Below the pieces are notes generated by a model. The model was not told the origin of the DNA. It did not search any database and worked only from the letters and a program-made list of their open reading frames with translations. The position numbers and the translations under genes are program-made. From Davidsoniella eucalypti (lineage: Eukaryota > Ascomycota > Sordariomycetes > Microascales > Ceratocystidaceae), in contig RMBW01000127.1 in assembly GCA_004009845.1 (NCBI GenBank), positions 1-64,000 on the forward strand: a stretch of DNA of 64,000 bases. Direction: 5' to 3'. This document shows, piece after piece, positions 18,840 through 31,621 of this stretch. Positions within the stretch are counted from its first letter, which is position 1. Every line of letters starts with the position of its first letter.

Positions 18840-19060
18840 AGTATGGCACAAGGGAGCAGACGGCTTGGACAAAGCAAATATCACAAAATTCAAGAGTCAC
18901 AAGAGTTATCGGTCTCAAAATGAGACGATATACGAGAGCTTGCAGAGAAAATTGGTCGTATTGATAAAGCAAGTTGAGACCGATGCAGGAGAAAGGAAAA
19001 CTAAGACTAGGATCTGGAGGGAAGCAGTCTTTATTCATGTTCAGAGAAGGCAAGGCTGTT
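18840..19060 (-). mobile_element. Truncated Gypsy LTR plus leader (M1/P type)
   Basis: In element sense (19060 to 18840): TTAGTCTTAGTTTTCC, CATCGGTCTCAA, the LTR end CTCGTATATCGTCTCA at 18921, TT, the primer site TTGAGACCGAT (18918-18908), then one minisatellite-type unit containing GTCCAAGCCGTCTGCT. The LTR start (TGTAAG) and the rest of the element are missing. Confidence 0.75.
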
Positions 19061-22000
19061 AAAATATGTGAAGAGGCCGAGCCTCGCTGATGGACAAGCC
19101 TACCACGGAAATTCAAACGAGACAGTCCAGTTCCCGACTTACATCCTTCGCCACCGATGAATTGGCGTAACGGTGGAAACCAATCCGGTGGTTTTCTGCA
19201 AGCTTCGCCTAGCTTCATCTATGACCGTATCGTGATTTTTGACAGTTTGAACTTTCCAAAGCTTACTAATGCTTTCGATTATGCTCACTGCTTTCCGCGA
19301 GAGATCGAAGCCAAGGTTGGTTTGTGTACATGTCATGACGGCTTGTCTTTGCGGTCGCTCAGAAACTTGTGATCTCGATTATTTGCGGGCTCGAGCCTTT
19401 TTCATTTATTTATTCATTAATCTTATGGAGAGAAGAAGATGGGCTTGAGCCTTGTATGGTCCATGTGTGGCGTGGGTGGCTTGACCAATAGTTATGGCAT
19501 GGTGGGGAAATTTTCTACATTTTTACTATAATGAGTATAGGGCTCTTCAGATACTGAGATATCTCCCATTTAGCTTTATCTAGTATCAGCCATGGCATAG
19601 TTATAGTTATATTGACTAAACATTACATGCGATTATTACTTGCAAAAACAATGTTTGTATAAATCGTATACATAACAAACATTTCAAATAGGCCGGCTAA
19701 GCATGAGCTATCATTTCCGAACGGCCATTCTCAAGCCGAACAGGACGACAACTATCTCTGAATTCTATAGCATGCCCGCCTTATCAATTGCCTGAAACCT
19801 ATCGTTTCCTGTCTTGCTTTGGCCTTGTCTGAACCTTCTCGTCGAACCTTGGAATATGTTTTTCTTCAGTCTGTTTTTCTAATTAAATATAGACCTAGCA
19901 TGTTCACTCGCATCGTATTACCATATCCAGTCGTATGTGGTTGCCTTCTCCTAAGAAAAGTTATAGATAGCCACCATGTTTTAGCGTGACCAACTTTCCA
20001 GCGGTTTCTTTCGTGGCACTTGAACTCATTTGGGTTAGACTGATATCATCTTATCACCGCCCTAGCGCCAACTAAATGAGTGTTACACACGATATAGGAG
20101 CTAATTACTAGGCTGATACATATATAGAGTTCTCCCACCTCATTCACTTAGTCGTAGGTTTTTCCTCCTCTCTCCAATTTATCCAATTATTCCTCCACCA
20201 TATTATTCTTTTTTTTTGCTTCTTATCTTGTTTCACATGAACAGTGGACGCCACCCTCACACATTTAAGAAAGCTGATGTCGTGGCGATACTGAAGCTAG
20301 GACGTCTACATCAAGCACCTTGCTGTTGCTGTTGCCACATAATATCTCTTCTACCTATTCTATATAAGAACGTTGAGAGGACAGTGGCTAGATGACTCAA
20401 GGAAGAATAGTCATTCCGAGAACCTATATCTACGTCGTGACATAAACGCCATTACTGGCATATCCATTGGGCTTTGTGGGATAATTGAGGACGTCTAGAA
20501 TTAGAAGAAGTCACCTTAATCTTTTAATTTGTCGTCTAGAGGGGCGCAAATGTAGTTGATCCAACAAGAATTCAACACAGTCTGATCGAAAACTGCTGGC
20601 CAACGAAGTTATGCCAATGAATCAAAAGTTTTATGACGCAAGTGTCCACCATGAAGCCAAACAAATTATCGCATAGGAAGTATTGATATGAACTGCTAAC
20701 AATAGACTAGGGGTCAACCTAGGAAAGTCGAAACTCATTGAAGATGCAAGAATAGTCGTAGGGATTCCTACAACGAACGAGGTTTTTAGATGGCTAGGCG
20801 GACTTTGAACTTATTAGTAATAGCGTATCCTAGTGAGTCTTATATATACGTTGACTTGGAAAAATTAAAGCACCTAAGAAGACAGATTGTATGACCAGTT
20901 ATGGAATTGAATATTAAGACAGTGTTGAATATTTCTTAAAAAACAAAGTTGATGCAGTATTCACGGAAAGAGAAGACCTTAAGTAAAGAAGTAAAATGTA
21001 TGAGAGAAAAGAGAAGTGGCTTGGCAATCTAGAGAAAAAAACTTGTAGTATGGTTATTAAAGAGGCAAAATGAGAGTATGGCTTAATTAGAGGATATCCT
21101 ATCAAAACCTAGATTACGAGAAACTATCTGACAAACTAAACAGTCCATACAATAACTATAAAGTAGTCCTCGGATACTAAGTTCTCATCAAAGGACCTCT
21201 CGGCCACAAGTTTTTTCCTCATCTTCTAGTATTCTGCGAGCGGAATTGCTTAAACTTGGTTTCTACGCTTTCTGTAAGAATTCAATTGGACAGGCCAGGT
21301 TCAAGACTCTAATCCTAACAAGCAGCAATAAGCTTCTAGTAGCCTGGCACTCAAGCAGAAGTCTTAGTTTCTATAAGTTAGTGTCGGGTCAGACTGAGTG
21401 TCAGAAAGTTACTCCGGTCAGTTCATAGCAAATTCATCCACCACGGTAGAGGGTCTATAAAAAATTGAATCTGCCATGATTAATTTAATACCTCGATACG
21501 GCGTTATAATACTACATTTTGAAATCCCAAGAAAAATGCTTAATGTTTACAATAGCTGACCGCACGGGAGATTCCGGGAAGATGAAGTCAGCTAGTTACT
21601 TCCGTTGGTGGCATGCCGTCAAACTTCCGTAAGGCATCAGTATATACTTATTAGAGATGGAATAAGTCTGAGTAAGGATAAGACCTAGGCTTCCATATTC
21701 TCTAAGACATGGGAGAGTAAAGGTCAATAGTAGATAATGGAAAGTAGAAATATGTAGTTGTAACTTGACTGGCTTGTAATATTCTATTCTAATTCTAAGT
21801 TCGTGAGGAGACCTTGTGGTCCTACTTATGGGAAAGTGAGATGTGGTAGAAGCACATCTTGTGAGTAGAGAAGATGCACGAATAGCATTCGAGACTCTAG
21901 AAGTTGGTGATGTGATGTGCTGTCAATAGATGTGCGGTATTGCCATCGCTTGTGCACTTACCAACAGACGTGCAATTGTCGAGATGTGGAATCTGAGAGG

Positions 22001-25000
22001 ATCGACAGGTATACTTCCACAAAGGTTCATACCACCGATATATCAGTCGTGTTTTACAAGACGTTTACCCTTCAAGGTAGCACAATAATTCCGCATAGGG
22101 TTAGGAAAGAGTCCGAGTATGGGAATCAGGCAGAAGTCATGCTTTTTACGCTAGTTCCAACTCGAAATCAGTGTTAAAGGAAAGTTGGGGTAGTTACACT
22201 ATCTTACTACCCAACTTGTAGATACTGGCACTATGAAACATAATAAGTCTTCAAGATATCTAACCAAGGGGATATGTAAGCATGTTTCATATCCAATCTC
22301 AATAGAACTAACAATTCTCTCAAAATAAAATCAAACTCATATAGGCTAGGAAAAAGAGGCTGAACTTTTTAGTCATAGTATAACCTATCAGGCACCAAAA
22401 TATATCCGTTTAGTAGGGAAAACTGTTCCACATTCTTTTTGGGCAGTGTTAGCAAGAGACGTTATTTTGTCCTTAGACTGGCGATGATGACATGTATTCA
22501 ATTATACCGTAGTTCCAATGCTTTAGAAGAATACAGGATTTCCATTATACCAATATTCTATGGAGCACTAACTTTTGACGGCTTTGAGGTTCGATACAAG
22601 TTTAGGTGCTCTAAGACCCTCTTCTTTTGCAGACTATGATGGTAATGCAGTCGTTGAGCATTTTACTCATAGCCATATTTTGGTATGAGGCATATCACAT
22701 CTGGGGATACGAATGTTGACCTGAAGGGGTGGTCTTTTAGCGCCAGGCATCGCTTCCATCGCTGCTAACTCTCTATGGATAGCGTCTACCATCCTACAGT
22801 GTGTGTTTTGAGTCGCTAGGTAAATTTGAGTAAGACTAACCAAAACGATGCCACTTTATCAAATATTTATCTAGAATTCTACAAGAAATGGTACAAAAAG
22901 AGAGGTTTGGAATTATTGATCCAGTAAAGGTATTTGTTCCTTTTTCGGTGTACTGATTGGGTACGTTGAGTTCTTTTCTTCATAGATTACTATAGTTAAA
23001 CTCTATCATTCATGAATGCTCATAGATTTATATGTTGATTTCCATTCCACTGCCACAGTAAACGAAGGCTCTTGGAAAAATGCATTGTATGAAATTACCA
23101 TACTCTTAGTTCATGCTCACCATACCTCAGTAGACCGCTGAGAAGCATAGCAACTCAAACCAATAAAAAGGCAAAGATAGGACTTAACTACTAGGATAGA
23201 AGGAGATACCAAAATCATGAACCGTTCTCATACTATCTAAGCCACAACTCTCATGATACGTTGTTATCTATATCAACTATCTACTTAGATGCATCACTAG
23301 ACTGTCAATCAAGTAAACACCAAGTGGAAACATATTCAGCAATATACTACGGTCGTGATAGATATTAATAATCAACCATCTCAAGTGGGCTAGTTATAAG
23401 AAACCGACTAAGGAACTAGAGGAGCACATCCAAGATAGTAAGATTTTTGGGGATCATATTTCATAGCAAGTATATAGAACAAATTGCTTATGGGAAAGAT
23501 TAAAGTAAGGATCGTAGACGTACCTTGACTATTCCGAGGCTGTCAGTCCGTCATTGAGCCATTGCTAATACAGTTACAGCTGATACAAGCTCTAGAAACA
23601 ATCTTCTGATCACTAATCCTATATATACATGCTTATCCGAGAACCTTTTGTTCTAGTAGTTAAGTCCTATCTTTGCCTTTTTATGCTTATCAAGTGTGTC
23701 CTTTCATTGTAAATCCTACAGAAAGTCAAAGAACCCTATCTAAGATCTAGAAGAATAGGGGTGATAAATTGCATTACATGAGATGTATACTACACTACCT
23801 ATATTATGAAAATAGATAGTAATAATATATCATACTCTGTCAGCGGTCTAACACTAATTCAGCCAGCGTTGCGCGGATAATGAAGCCAACCTACTCTATG
23901 TATTTTCAGACTTGTACCAGGCAAAATGAATCTCCCATAATACAGACATGGAAGACTCTATTAAAACCAGATTCGATACAAAAGTACTGAATACATCATG
24001 ATGTCAAAGAACGAGGGCCACTTGAAGCACTACAAAGGGGACATTTTGATATCTATGACATGGGAAGTAACGAGAAAACCACGACACCCGGCATGACATC
24101 ATTTTTTCCTAAAGATGCAAAGATTTTTCTTCGTTTCTCCCGCAGACCATGAATCCCCTGGACCCGGATGGCGTTCGTTGAGTGTATTCATATCGGCTTC
24201 CTAAGGGATCATCACTGGGCCGTAGAGCTCCTAGTCAACAAAGACAGGCATCCCGGAGAAGAGCTGCTGAATCCAAAAAATGCAACCCTCTTTGGCGTCA
24301 TGATGTAACTGTGTACTCAGGTCCTGAAGGAAATCATAAGAATAGTAGCAGCATCGAGGCCATGCTATGTAGTTTTGAGTAGCACTTAGAAAATACTCGA
24401 GGGGAGAAAGCTGACGTCAAAGGTACCGCTCATTTCTAGCGGAGAATCATGAGAGGCAATTGTGAGATTCGTACTATCTATAACAAAGCACCACAAAGAT
24501 TGTACCTATCATGTCATATCTACAGACATCTCTCTGCCTTCTCGACGTCGCCGGTGGTGCAGACGAAATTTCCTTCCGTCTCCTTGATGAGAAAACCCCA
24601 TGAGTCTGTTATTGTGTGATGGCTCGAATTCTCAGCATACCGAGTTGCAACAAACGTAGACCAAATCTATCGTGGCTTCATTTGATGGCTTTCTCTCAGA
24701 AGCTGCTGTTTATGCTCTGTACACATAGTACGGGGACTACATTTATTCTCAGTTACTGGCCTAGGTATAAAGGGTCATAAAAGACTGCAAGGCTTGCAAT
24801 CTGACTTCTATTTCACCGCTTAGTATATCGGTGGCTTCTAATATTCTTATATGATGAGGAAATGCTGGAGTTAGTGTCTTCCTTGTATGGGTTATTGAGA
24901 GAAAATTATAGCAGCTCATTGAGAAGAAGGGGGATCCAGGAGGATTTTTTGCATTTACATACAAGCATACAATTGCCATCTAATATATAAAGAGCTAGAA

Positions 25001-26250
25001 GCCTCTATCACATTTACTAAGAATTGTTCTAGTATCTTCTCTATACACTAATTCATCTCACCCTTCATTTCACGTACTACGCACTGTCGCGTCTAAGATG
25101 TCCTTAACACTACACTCTCATACTAGGGTTCATGCAACCCTGATATAGACAGTCATACTTTCTATTCTATGCATGGTATTTGCTATATAAGATGAATTAA
25201 GAAAGAAAGTGTGTTGCCTCTTTCGGGTTGTACGGTTTCATACTTCTATTCTACATTGACTTAAAAATGTTTTGGAGACACATGAGATATCTTTGATGGG
25301 CTTATAATCATTCAAACAACGCCAAGTTGTTTTGCTGCACACGATGTAAAGCATTTAGGTACGATAGACTTTAAATATTCAATTAGATAAATCAAGAGCC
25401 CACAAAGATTAGTAAACAAAGTAACTCTGCGACCGATAGGGTTAGTTCCAAATAGGCTTTAGCCCTTTGGCCCTAATCATTGACACTGTTTTTTTTGTGG
25501 CAACATTGTGCACCAAGGAGGGCAATTAACCTTGGAGCAACTATGCTTTGGACTTTTATTGGCTAGACCAGCGCTAGACAGATGCAAGCACCCTAAAAAT
25601 AGAATCGTGCATGTTTCGTGACACGCTAGTCCACTACGTGGCAAATGGTAAGAAGAAGCCAACCTTTTATCTTGGCGCGTCAGATTGAGTGAATCCGGGT
25701 CTGGACTATTGGGGCCCTTATAGAGAAGATGCGAATATTTCTTATCGTTCTCATCTTTTCCAAGCCTCTCGGCGAACAGACAGCAAAAAAAGAAGAAAAA
25801 CAGTGCCATCTGTACTATGCTCACGCTAGGAACAAGGTTCGCGTGAGGAGACTGGTTAGGCGTTGCCCGGAAATGATGTGTATATATGTATGTCCATACA
25901 TGTAGATGTACTTAATCATTTACATGTACTTAGGCTTTAGCCAAGCGGGCTCAGATCAGGTGGGTGCAAGGTTGAGGCGTTGCTTGATTGAGACCTACGA
26001 TCCTCTAGCAACGGCTGGACACGCTGTCTAAGTTTCAGGGTGGGTCAGAGCGTGCACAGGCTGTGATCCATGTTAAGGTAGCGTCGTTGCTGCATCATTT
26101 CACATGCTTAGTTTTTCTTCTTCTTTTTTGTTCCCTCGAAAGTGGTACTAGTCCGTAGCGTAGGTATATACATGTAGGTGTTGAGTTATACGTATCCATG
26201 TGGTATTTAATACTATGGCAAGGACTCTGGAATAGAAAGGCAGAGACGGG
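19061..26250. other. AT-rich gene-free block
   Basis: About 7 kb of AT-rich sequence, dense in stops in all six frames, with only short open stretches. 19140-19380 may hold a coding relic on the minus strand (FDLSRKAVSIIESISKLWKV), family unknown. 20400-24500 looks like much-mutated former transposon sequence but I cannot assign it. No tRNA, rRNA or tandem array was noticed. Except for the weak ORF at 25477-25824, I see no gene. Confidence 0.6.
25477..25824 (-). CDS. Candidate small secreted cysteine-rich protein (weak)
   Basis: A 115-codon ORF. The start region MSIVQMALFFFFFCCLFAERL resembles a signal peptide. The mature part has seven cysteines (CHETC, GC, CSKVNC, WC, QC). The phenylalanine run comes from a poly-T stretch, and the ORF lies alone in AT-rich DNA, so a chance reading frame is quite possible. 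No family recognised. Confidence 0.25.
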   Translation of the reverse strand: MSIVQMALFFFFFCCLFAERLGKDENDKKYSHLLYKGPNSPDPDSLNLTRQDKRLASSYHLPRSGLACHETCTILFLGCLHLSSAGLANKSPKHSCSKVNCPPWCTMLPQKKQCQ

Positions 26251-28267
26251 ACTATCTGCCTGTAGTCACCTATCAGTCAAAGTATGTAATATATGTATGC
26301 CTAGGTACATATATGTGTATTTGTAGGTGTCGCAGATGTGCGTGATCACATCTGAGAGGCCGTAGTATTCTGTAAAAAATGAGACGGCATTGCTCTTGGG
26401 CGGACTCTGGTACAGGGATATACGATTAGGATGCTGGTTCTTTGACATGGTCCCCAGTCAAAGCCCAGCGCTTGCTTGTCCAGCCTGAGTACTTTAGCCC
26501 CCCCTTCAATATATTCCCGCTAACAATTTTGCAGATGGACTCTTGCAGATGGGACTCCGCCGATAGTTGGAGAAGCGAGCGAAGAATGCACTGTACATTC
26601 GGTATACACAAGAGTTCCAACATGGAGGGCCTCTTGGAATTATATGACAATCCTGTTGTTCCACTGGCTATCTTGTGATTTATCATTGAAAGCTGTCTGT
26701 TATCTATCTATTATCTACAACGATGTATATGATGTGCTCTATACAAGTTGTAGTGGTAAATGCTAGTAAATAATTGGTGAATATCAGTAGCTGTGCTAGC
26801 CGCTGTGATCTGTTTCTACAGTGAAAACTGGCTGGGATGCATATATATTATGGCACACGCAAAACAATCTATGCGCTCGCTCTCTTAGTACATCTGTATA
26901 TGCAAAACAAACGTGTACAGCAAGTGTTGTGGATCGTAGGGCGTCTGTGGTGATTGCTGATTCTCGGTGGTAAAAGACACAGTAGCGATATAGGATAACA
27001 ACAAGGACTAGCACTGGAAGAAGACACTGCCAACCGACAGCTCGGCAAATCCACCAGCCAGTTAGCCGGCCGTACATGCAGCTGTAGAAGCGCCATGGTG
27101 CATTATCAGCTTCGGATTTGGCTATAGCTGGCTTACACCTGGAGTTTTGCTAGCATCAGTGGCATTGCGCTATATGCAATTGCCAATTGCCAATTGCTAC
27201 GTGCTGTAGTTTGCCTCCCTTCCTAGCCTTACAACTAGCCTGGCAGTTGGCTTGACGCTACACCTTAGTTGTATAATTCCAATTTGCTTCCATTCCTGTT
27301 TCGTTTCTTGTTCCTTCCCTTCTTTTGCGTTCAACTTTGCTTCCTTTGTCTTTTTCTCTTCCTTTTTATCCTGTCCTTTTTATTCTTTTCCCTTCTTTCA
27401 CTTGTTGTTTCGCCTGCTCCCGTTTGCAAGCTAAAACCGTGTCTGCCGCCTTGGTACTTTCTTGTCCATCGACAACACCGTTCCCTTTTTTCTTCTGTTT
27501 TATTTTGTTCTTCTTCTTTCCTTCTTTCTCGTTCTCTCGCCAGACCACCGCTCTACCGGGCTATCTTTTGGCGCCCTATTTGTGTTGACAGAGTGTGTTG
27601 ACAGAGTCCCCGATAGCTTCTGGTCGTCTCTGTCGCGACAACCGGCTTGGCTTCTGCTGTTTCACTGCGGTTATAGCAGCCATATATCCATCCACAACCT
27701 GTCCAGCGCTTTGTTCCTCGACCGGATTCGCAGCTGCGCTGTCCTGGACTTCTGAAATTAAGAATTCTGGGTTTGAGATTTCTGCATCATGCACAAACTT
27801 GCCGATAATCTACCCTAAACCACGATTTGGACTCTGTCTGTTTTGAGCCTTGAAATTACTGCGTTTGCACTGCCTCTTGCGCAGCCGCATATCGACTTTT
27901 TTCATCGTTAATTTTTTGTCTTCTCGTTTTGTCTTCTCGGTTGTCTTCGTCTGAAGAATCGTCCTCCTATTCGCACTCTTTCTTTTATTCTATTTATTAT
28001 TATTATTATTACTATTTTTTTCTTTCATTGCTGCTGCCGTTCCCGCTGGTTCGGGGCTGAGCCAAAATAGCGCCTATCGTCAAGCCTGCTGCTCTGCTTC
28101 TTTCACTGTACCTGCGCTGCTTGAGAAAGCGCACACCATAATTGGAGGCTTCACTCTCCTCCTGCCGGGATCAACAGCCTCTTTTCCGTCTGGTCTGTTG
28201 CTGGCGTCTTGAGCAGCTGGACAACCACTCCAACTTCCACTAGCAAAATACCGCCGCCTAGTACACG
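26251..28267. promoter_or_regulatory. Upstream region and pyrimidine-rich leader of the phosphatase gene
   Basis: 26.25-27.25 kb shows no gene. 27.25-28.05 kb is strongly C/T-rich on the plus strand (runs such as CTTCCTTTGTCTTTTTCTC and TTTATTATTATTATT), which is common in promoters and long 5' leaders of highly regulated fungal genes. The short ORFs here follow the pyrimidine bias and are not coding. Confidence 0.4.
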
Positions 28268-30682
28268 ATGCCCTCAGCTGCCACTCGAAGGCACTTCGAA
28301 GACCACATTCCTTCGTTCATGTCCGTGTTCGACCTGAACGCTGAAACAATTGCTGATCGCGACATTATTGCCGTGATGGACCGGAGCTTTGTCGACACTG
28401 TGAAACAATCAACGTCTGTTCATGCTCCTACGCCACTTAGTTTTCTGCAGCCGCCCCGTCTCTCATCTGAATCTCTACCCAAACACCGCGACAGCACTTC
28501 CTCCTCCTCCCAGACTTGCGAATCGGCTGACTCGTCGCCAACTACGACTTTGTCAACCTCGGATTCCTCTACGCTCTCCGATCCTTCTTCCTCCTCTCCC
28601 GGATCACCCGTCAATATCGCCTGCGTCAAGCCCTACATGGCGCCTACCTTCGGCCTGCCCGGTAGCCTGTCCGGCGCCATATCGATGCTGTCTGTCAGCG
28701 ACGGCCCCAAGATCGGCCATGAGCGGCCCAGTACCTCGCCCGTTCCCCGCCGCGCCCGCAACATGAAGAACCTGTCCATCATGCCGCCACTGGTCTCGCA
28801 GCAGGCGAACCAGCTGGTGTCCGAGCCGACCTCCCCCTCGTTCATCAAGCCCACCATCCCCGCCATGAAGCGTAAACCCAGCATCCTGAGCCTGAACACC
28901 AACACCAAGGACCTAGTCACGAAGACCACCCTTGAGATGCCCATGTCTCCAGGCATGGGCCCCATAATGCAGCGTCGGGCGCTTAAGCACTCTGTCTCGA
29001 CACCTCACATGCTGGCTGGCCTGAAGTCGGCGTCGTTTGGCCCCGTTGGCGGCATGACCTTCCCTACTGTTCTCGAACGCAACGAGTCTGGTCTCTCCGA
29101 GGTCTTGCGACCCTCGAAACTAGCTGCTGTGCCTGCCTGCGACTACACTATCGACGAAGAGGAGTCCTCGCCCATCAAGGCCCAAGTTGCTGGCCGTGGT
29201 ACCTTTGACGTCGTCAACCAGCTTCGCGACGAAAGCGAGAACAACGAGGACCAGAAGTCGCCAACCTATCCGGATGGCCCAATCGCAATCTACGATGACG
29301 ATGTGTACCTATATCTCGAGCCAAATGCCGAGGAAGCCTCCCGCTTCGATCTTGTGATCAACGTCGCCCGTGAGGTTAAAAACCCCTTCGACAGTCTTCC
29401 CACCCAGTCATCCGTCTCTCTTTCTCCGGTCGACTCTAGTCCGTGCCCGGATACTGCCGCCACCGATGCCTCGTTTGCTACAGCCTTTGAGTTCCCTCAG
29501 TCGCGGGATGCTACGCCTACACGCCGCACCCCAGAGTACATCCACATGCCCTGGGACCACCACACCGATATCTCGATTGATCTTCTAGATCTCTGCGAAA
29601 AGATTGACCGCACAGTCAAGGAGGGCAAGAAGGTCCTGATCCACTGCCAACAAGGTGCCAGTCGTTCGGCCTCTCTGATCATCGCCTACGGCATGTTCCG
29701 CAACCCAGAGCTATCGGTCAACGATGCGTACTATGCCGCTCAATCGAAGAGTCGCTGGATCTCGCCCAACATGAAGCTGATGTACTGTCTTCAAGATTTC
29801 CAGAAGGTGGTCACCATGAAGCGCAATGCGCCTCTTTCAGCTTTCCGCCAAAGAATCGGCCGCAGTCCTACCAAGCACCGGTTGACGCTATCTGCCGATA
29901 TCACTAGCACCTCTGTACCTAGAGAGCCCCTCACTGCCCCTCTCATGGCTGACAGCAACTCAACCTCGCCCGGCCTCAGCCCTAACGGAAAATCACAGTT
30001 CCGACTTCGGGGAAACTCTACGCCATCCAGTATGCCAGTGACCCCGGGTCCAACATCTGCACCATCAAGCTTTTCTTGGTCCGAGGTCAGCGCTGACAAC
30101 AAGGAGCTTCGTACCTTTCCTCGCTTCGTCTCTACCGTCAGCCAGCCGTCAAAGCTTGAGGCCCATGTCTCTAGTGACACGACAACCACCAAACTACACC
30201 CCGTCGCTTTGTTCCCAGATGCGTCTGAGGACTCGACATCACGGGGGTCAGTCAACTTTTCGAGGCCTATAACGTGGTCCAAGCCGCCTCCGTCTCCCGG
30301 ATTCTCTCCTCTCGGAATGGGCTCGTTTGCCTCGACTGGCATGCAACCCCTCCGGCCTGATATCCTCAGCGTCCACAATGCGACAGAGCCTTCGCCCATG
30401 GCTACCTTCCCGGATGATTCAGATGTCATGTCACCCAGGGCTGAAGTCATGATGAATAATCCACTGCGCAGTGGTTTCCCGCCGGCACTGGCACCACCCA
30501 AGGCCGCTTTTACCTTTATAGAGTCACCGCCAACGCCTAGCGATGGACTCTTCTCACCTCGTCAAACTTCGTTCCCCAGAGATGTATTTACACCCTTTCA
30601 CCCGTCTCAGGTTACTGATCCGCGAAGTCCTCCAACCAAGGGCGAAACTCCAATTGTCAGATCCATCGACGAGCTTCTATGA
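28268..30682 (+). CDS. Dual-specificity phosphatase, Msg5/Pmp1-type MAPK phosphatase
   Basis: Single-exon protein of 804 aa that should remove phosphates from the TxY loop of MAP kinases and so dampen cell-wall or pheromone signalling. The long Ser/Pro-rich N-terminus (1-330) is typical of fungal MAPK phosphatases and carries many possible phosphosites. The catalytic domain covers about 335-525: IYDDDVYLYLEPNAEEASRF, INVAREVKNPF, a long Ser/Thr-rich insertion, MPWDHHTD with candidate general acid Asp430, then HCQQGASRSAS with nucleophile Cys460 and Arg466, and AYYAAQSKSRWISPN. The 530-804 tail is low-complexity and ends in SIDELL. The insertion inside the domain is usual in this fungal group. 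An Msg5/Pmp1 orthologue is the best fit; which MAPK it acts on is inference. Confidence 0.9.
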   Translation: MPSAATRRHFEDHIPSFMSVFDLNAETIADRDIIAVMDRSFVDTVKQSTSVHAPTPLSFLQPPRLSSESLPKHRDSTSSSSQTCESADSSPTTTLSTSDSSTLSDPSSSSPGSPVNIACVKPYMAPTFGLPGSLSGAISMLSVSDGPKIGHERPSTSPVPRRARNMKNLSIMPPLVSQQANQLVSEPTSPSFIKPTIPAMKRKPSILSLNTNTKDLVTKTTLEMPMSPGMGPIMQRRALKHSVSTPHMLAGLKSASFGPVGGMTFPTVLERNESGLSEVLRPSKLAAVPACDYTIDEEESSPIKAQVAGRGTFDVVNQLRDESENNEDQKSPTYPDGPIAIYDDDVYLYLEPNAEEASRFDLVINVAREVKNPFDSLPTQSSVSLSPVDSSPCPDTAATDASFATAFEFPQSRDATPTRRTPEYIHMPWDHHTDISIDLLDLCEKIDRTVKEGKKVLIHCQQGASRSASLIIAYGMFRNPELSVNDAYYAAQSKSRWISPNMKLMYCLQDFQKVVTMKRNAPLSAFRQRIGRSPTKHRLTLSADITSTSVPREPLTAPLMADSNSTSPGLSPNGKSQFRLRGNSTPSSMPVTPGPTSAPSSFSWSEVSADNKELRTFPRFVSTVSQPSKLEAHVSSDTTTTKLHPVALFPDASEDSTSRGSVNFSRPITWSKPPPSPGFSPLGMGSFASTGMQPLRPDILSVHNATEPSPMATFPDDSDVMSPRAEVMMNNPLRSGFPPALAPPKAAFTFIESPPTPSDGLFSPRQTSFPRDVFTPFHPSQVTDPRSPPTKGETPIVRSIDELL

Positions 30683-31621
30683 TGAGGTGCTGGATGTGAA
30701 AAAAGCACATATATTTCCCATTTATTTTTTTTTATGACAAAAACCATGTGTATTATTTTCTTTGCCCAAATATTTTTTATGTGTTGATGATAACACATCC
30801 GGCACCTCATGACTCTCTTCGTTGGCCAATTTTTTTATGACTTGTTTTGAGTTGGTTTGTTTTACTATTATTTTCTTCAATATTTAAAATCAACTCCCTT
30901 ATATTTTACATCTTCTTTCGTGGTGTCTGGATCCCAACAGTTACATGCCTAAACCCATAACAATAATGGCCTAACAGAACTCGGCCTCTTGTTTATTTAG
31001 TTTTTGTATGTATCTGCTGGTTTGACTGTTGATTCGCTTACACACAAACATATACATACATATGTCTGCTCTCATTCAATCTTTTTTCTTTTTTTTTTTA
31101 GTCAGCTAGATTGTACCTTTTTGTTTTGGGATGATACTGGCCTCTTATATCTCTAAGTCATCCAATTTTTGGACAAATTATATATATATTATTTTACTAT
31201 ATACGATCAATTTTCTTACTCTTCTCAGTAATGTTCTTTTTATAACAATCGACAATCCCTATTGTCAACGAATTGATAAGTCTTCAATATACAATTTCTT
31301 GGCCTGCTAGGGCTTTCTAAACATGGATAACGGCCAATGTCTTTACAATTCACTTATCTTCCATTCTCAAGTATTGGTATCCTATAAACATGATTAAAAA
31401 TAAAGCCGCTATACGAATGTCTGCATCTACCTTTAGATGACCTGAATTTAAACTTGGCAAGTCATTTCACTGAAGTGATATATAGACCGGATAAAGGATT
31501 GCATGTGTACATATATATATATATATATATATGAGGTAATTGTATATGCAATATTAGCACGTATTATCTCACTAGGCTAATAAATCAAAAATTTTAAAAA
31601 ATCTCACTAGGCCTTTTGTTT
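30683..31621. other. Convergent intergenic region
   Basis: 3' ends of the phosphatase (+) and HUT1 (-) face each other. AT-rich, with a (TA)n run of about 22 bp at 31511-31532. No gene seen. Confidence 0.6.

Noticed and set aside
1..19060. Secondary-metabolite or degradative gene cluster
   Set aside because: Only fragments of a peroxidase and a monooxygenase exist; no core synthase or intact tailoring enzyme is present.
24182..24382. 66-codon plus-strand ORF in the AT-rich block
   Set aside because: No domain, no promoter-like context, composition like its non-coding surroundings.
27252..27846. Overlapping ORFs of 60-110 codons, including poly-Phe/Ser/Leu frames
   Set aside because: All come from one pyrimidine-rich leader; open on both strands because of composition; no start context or domain.
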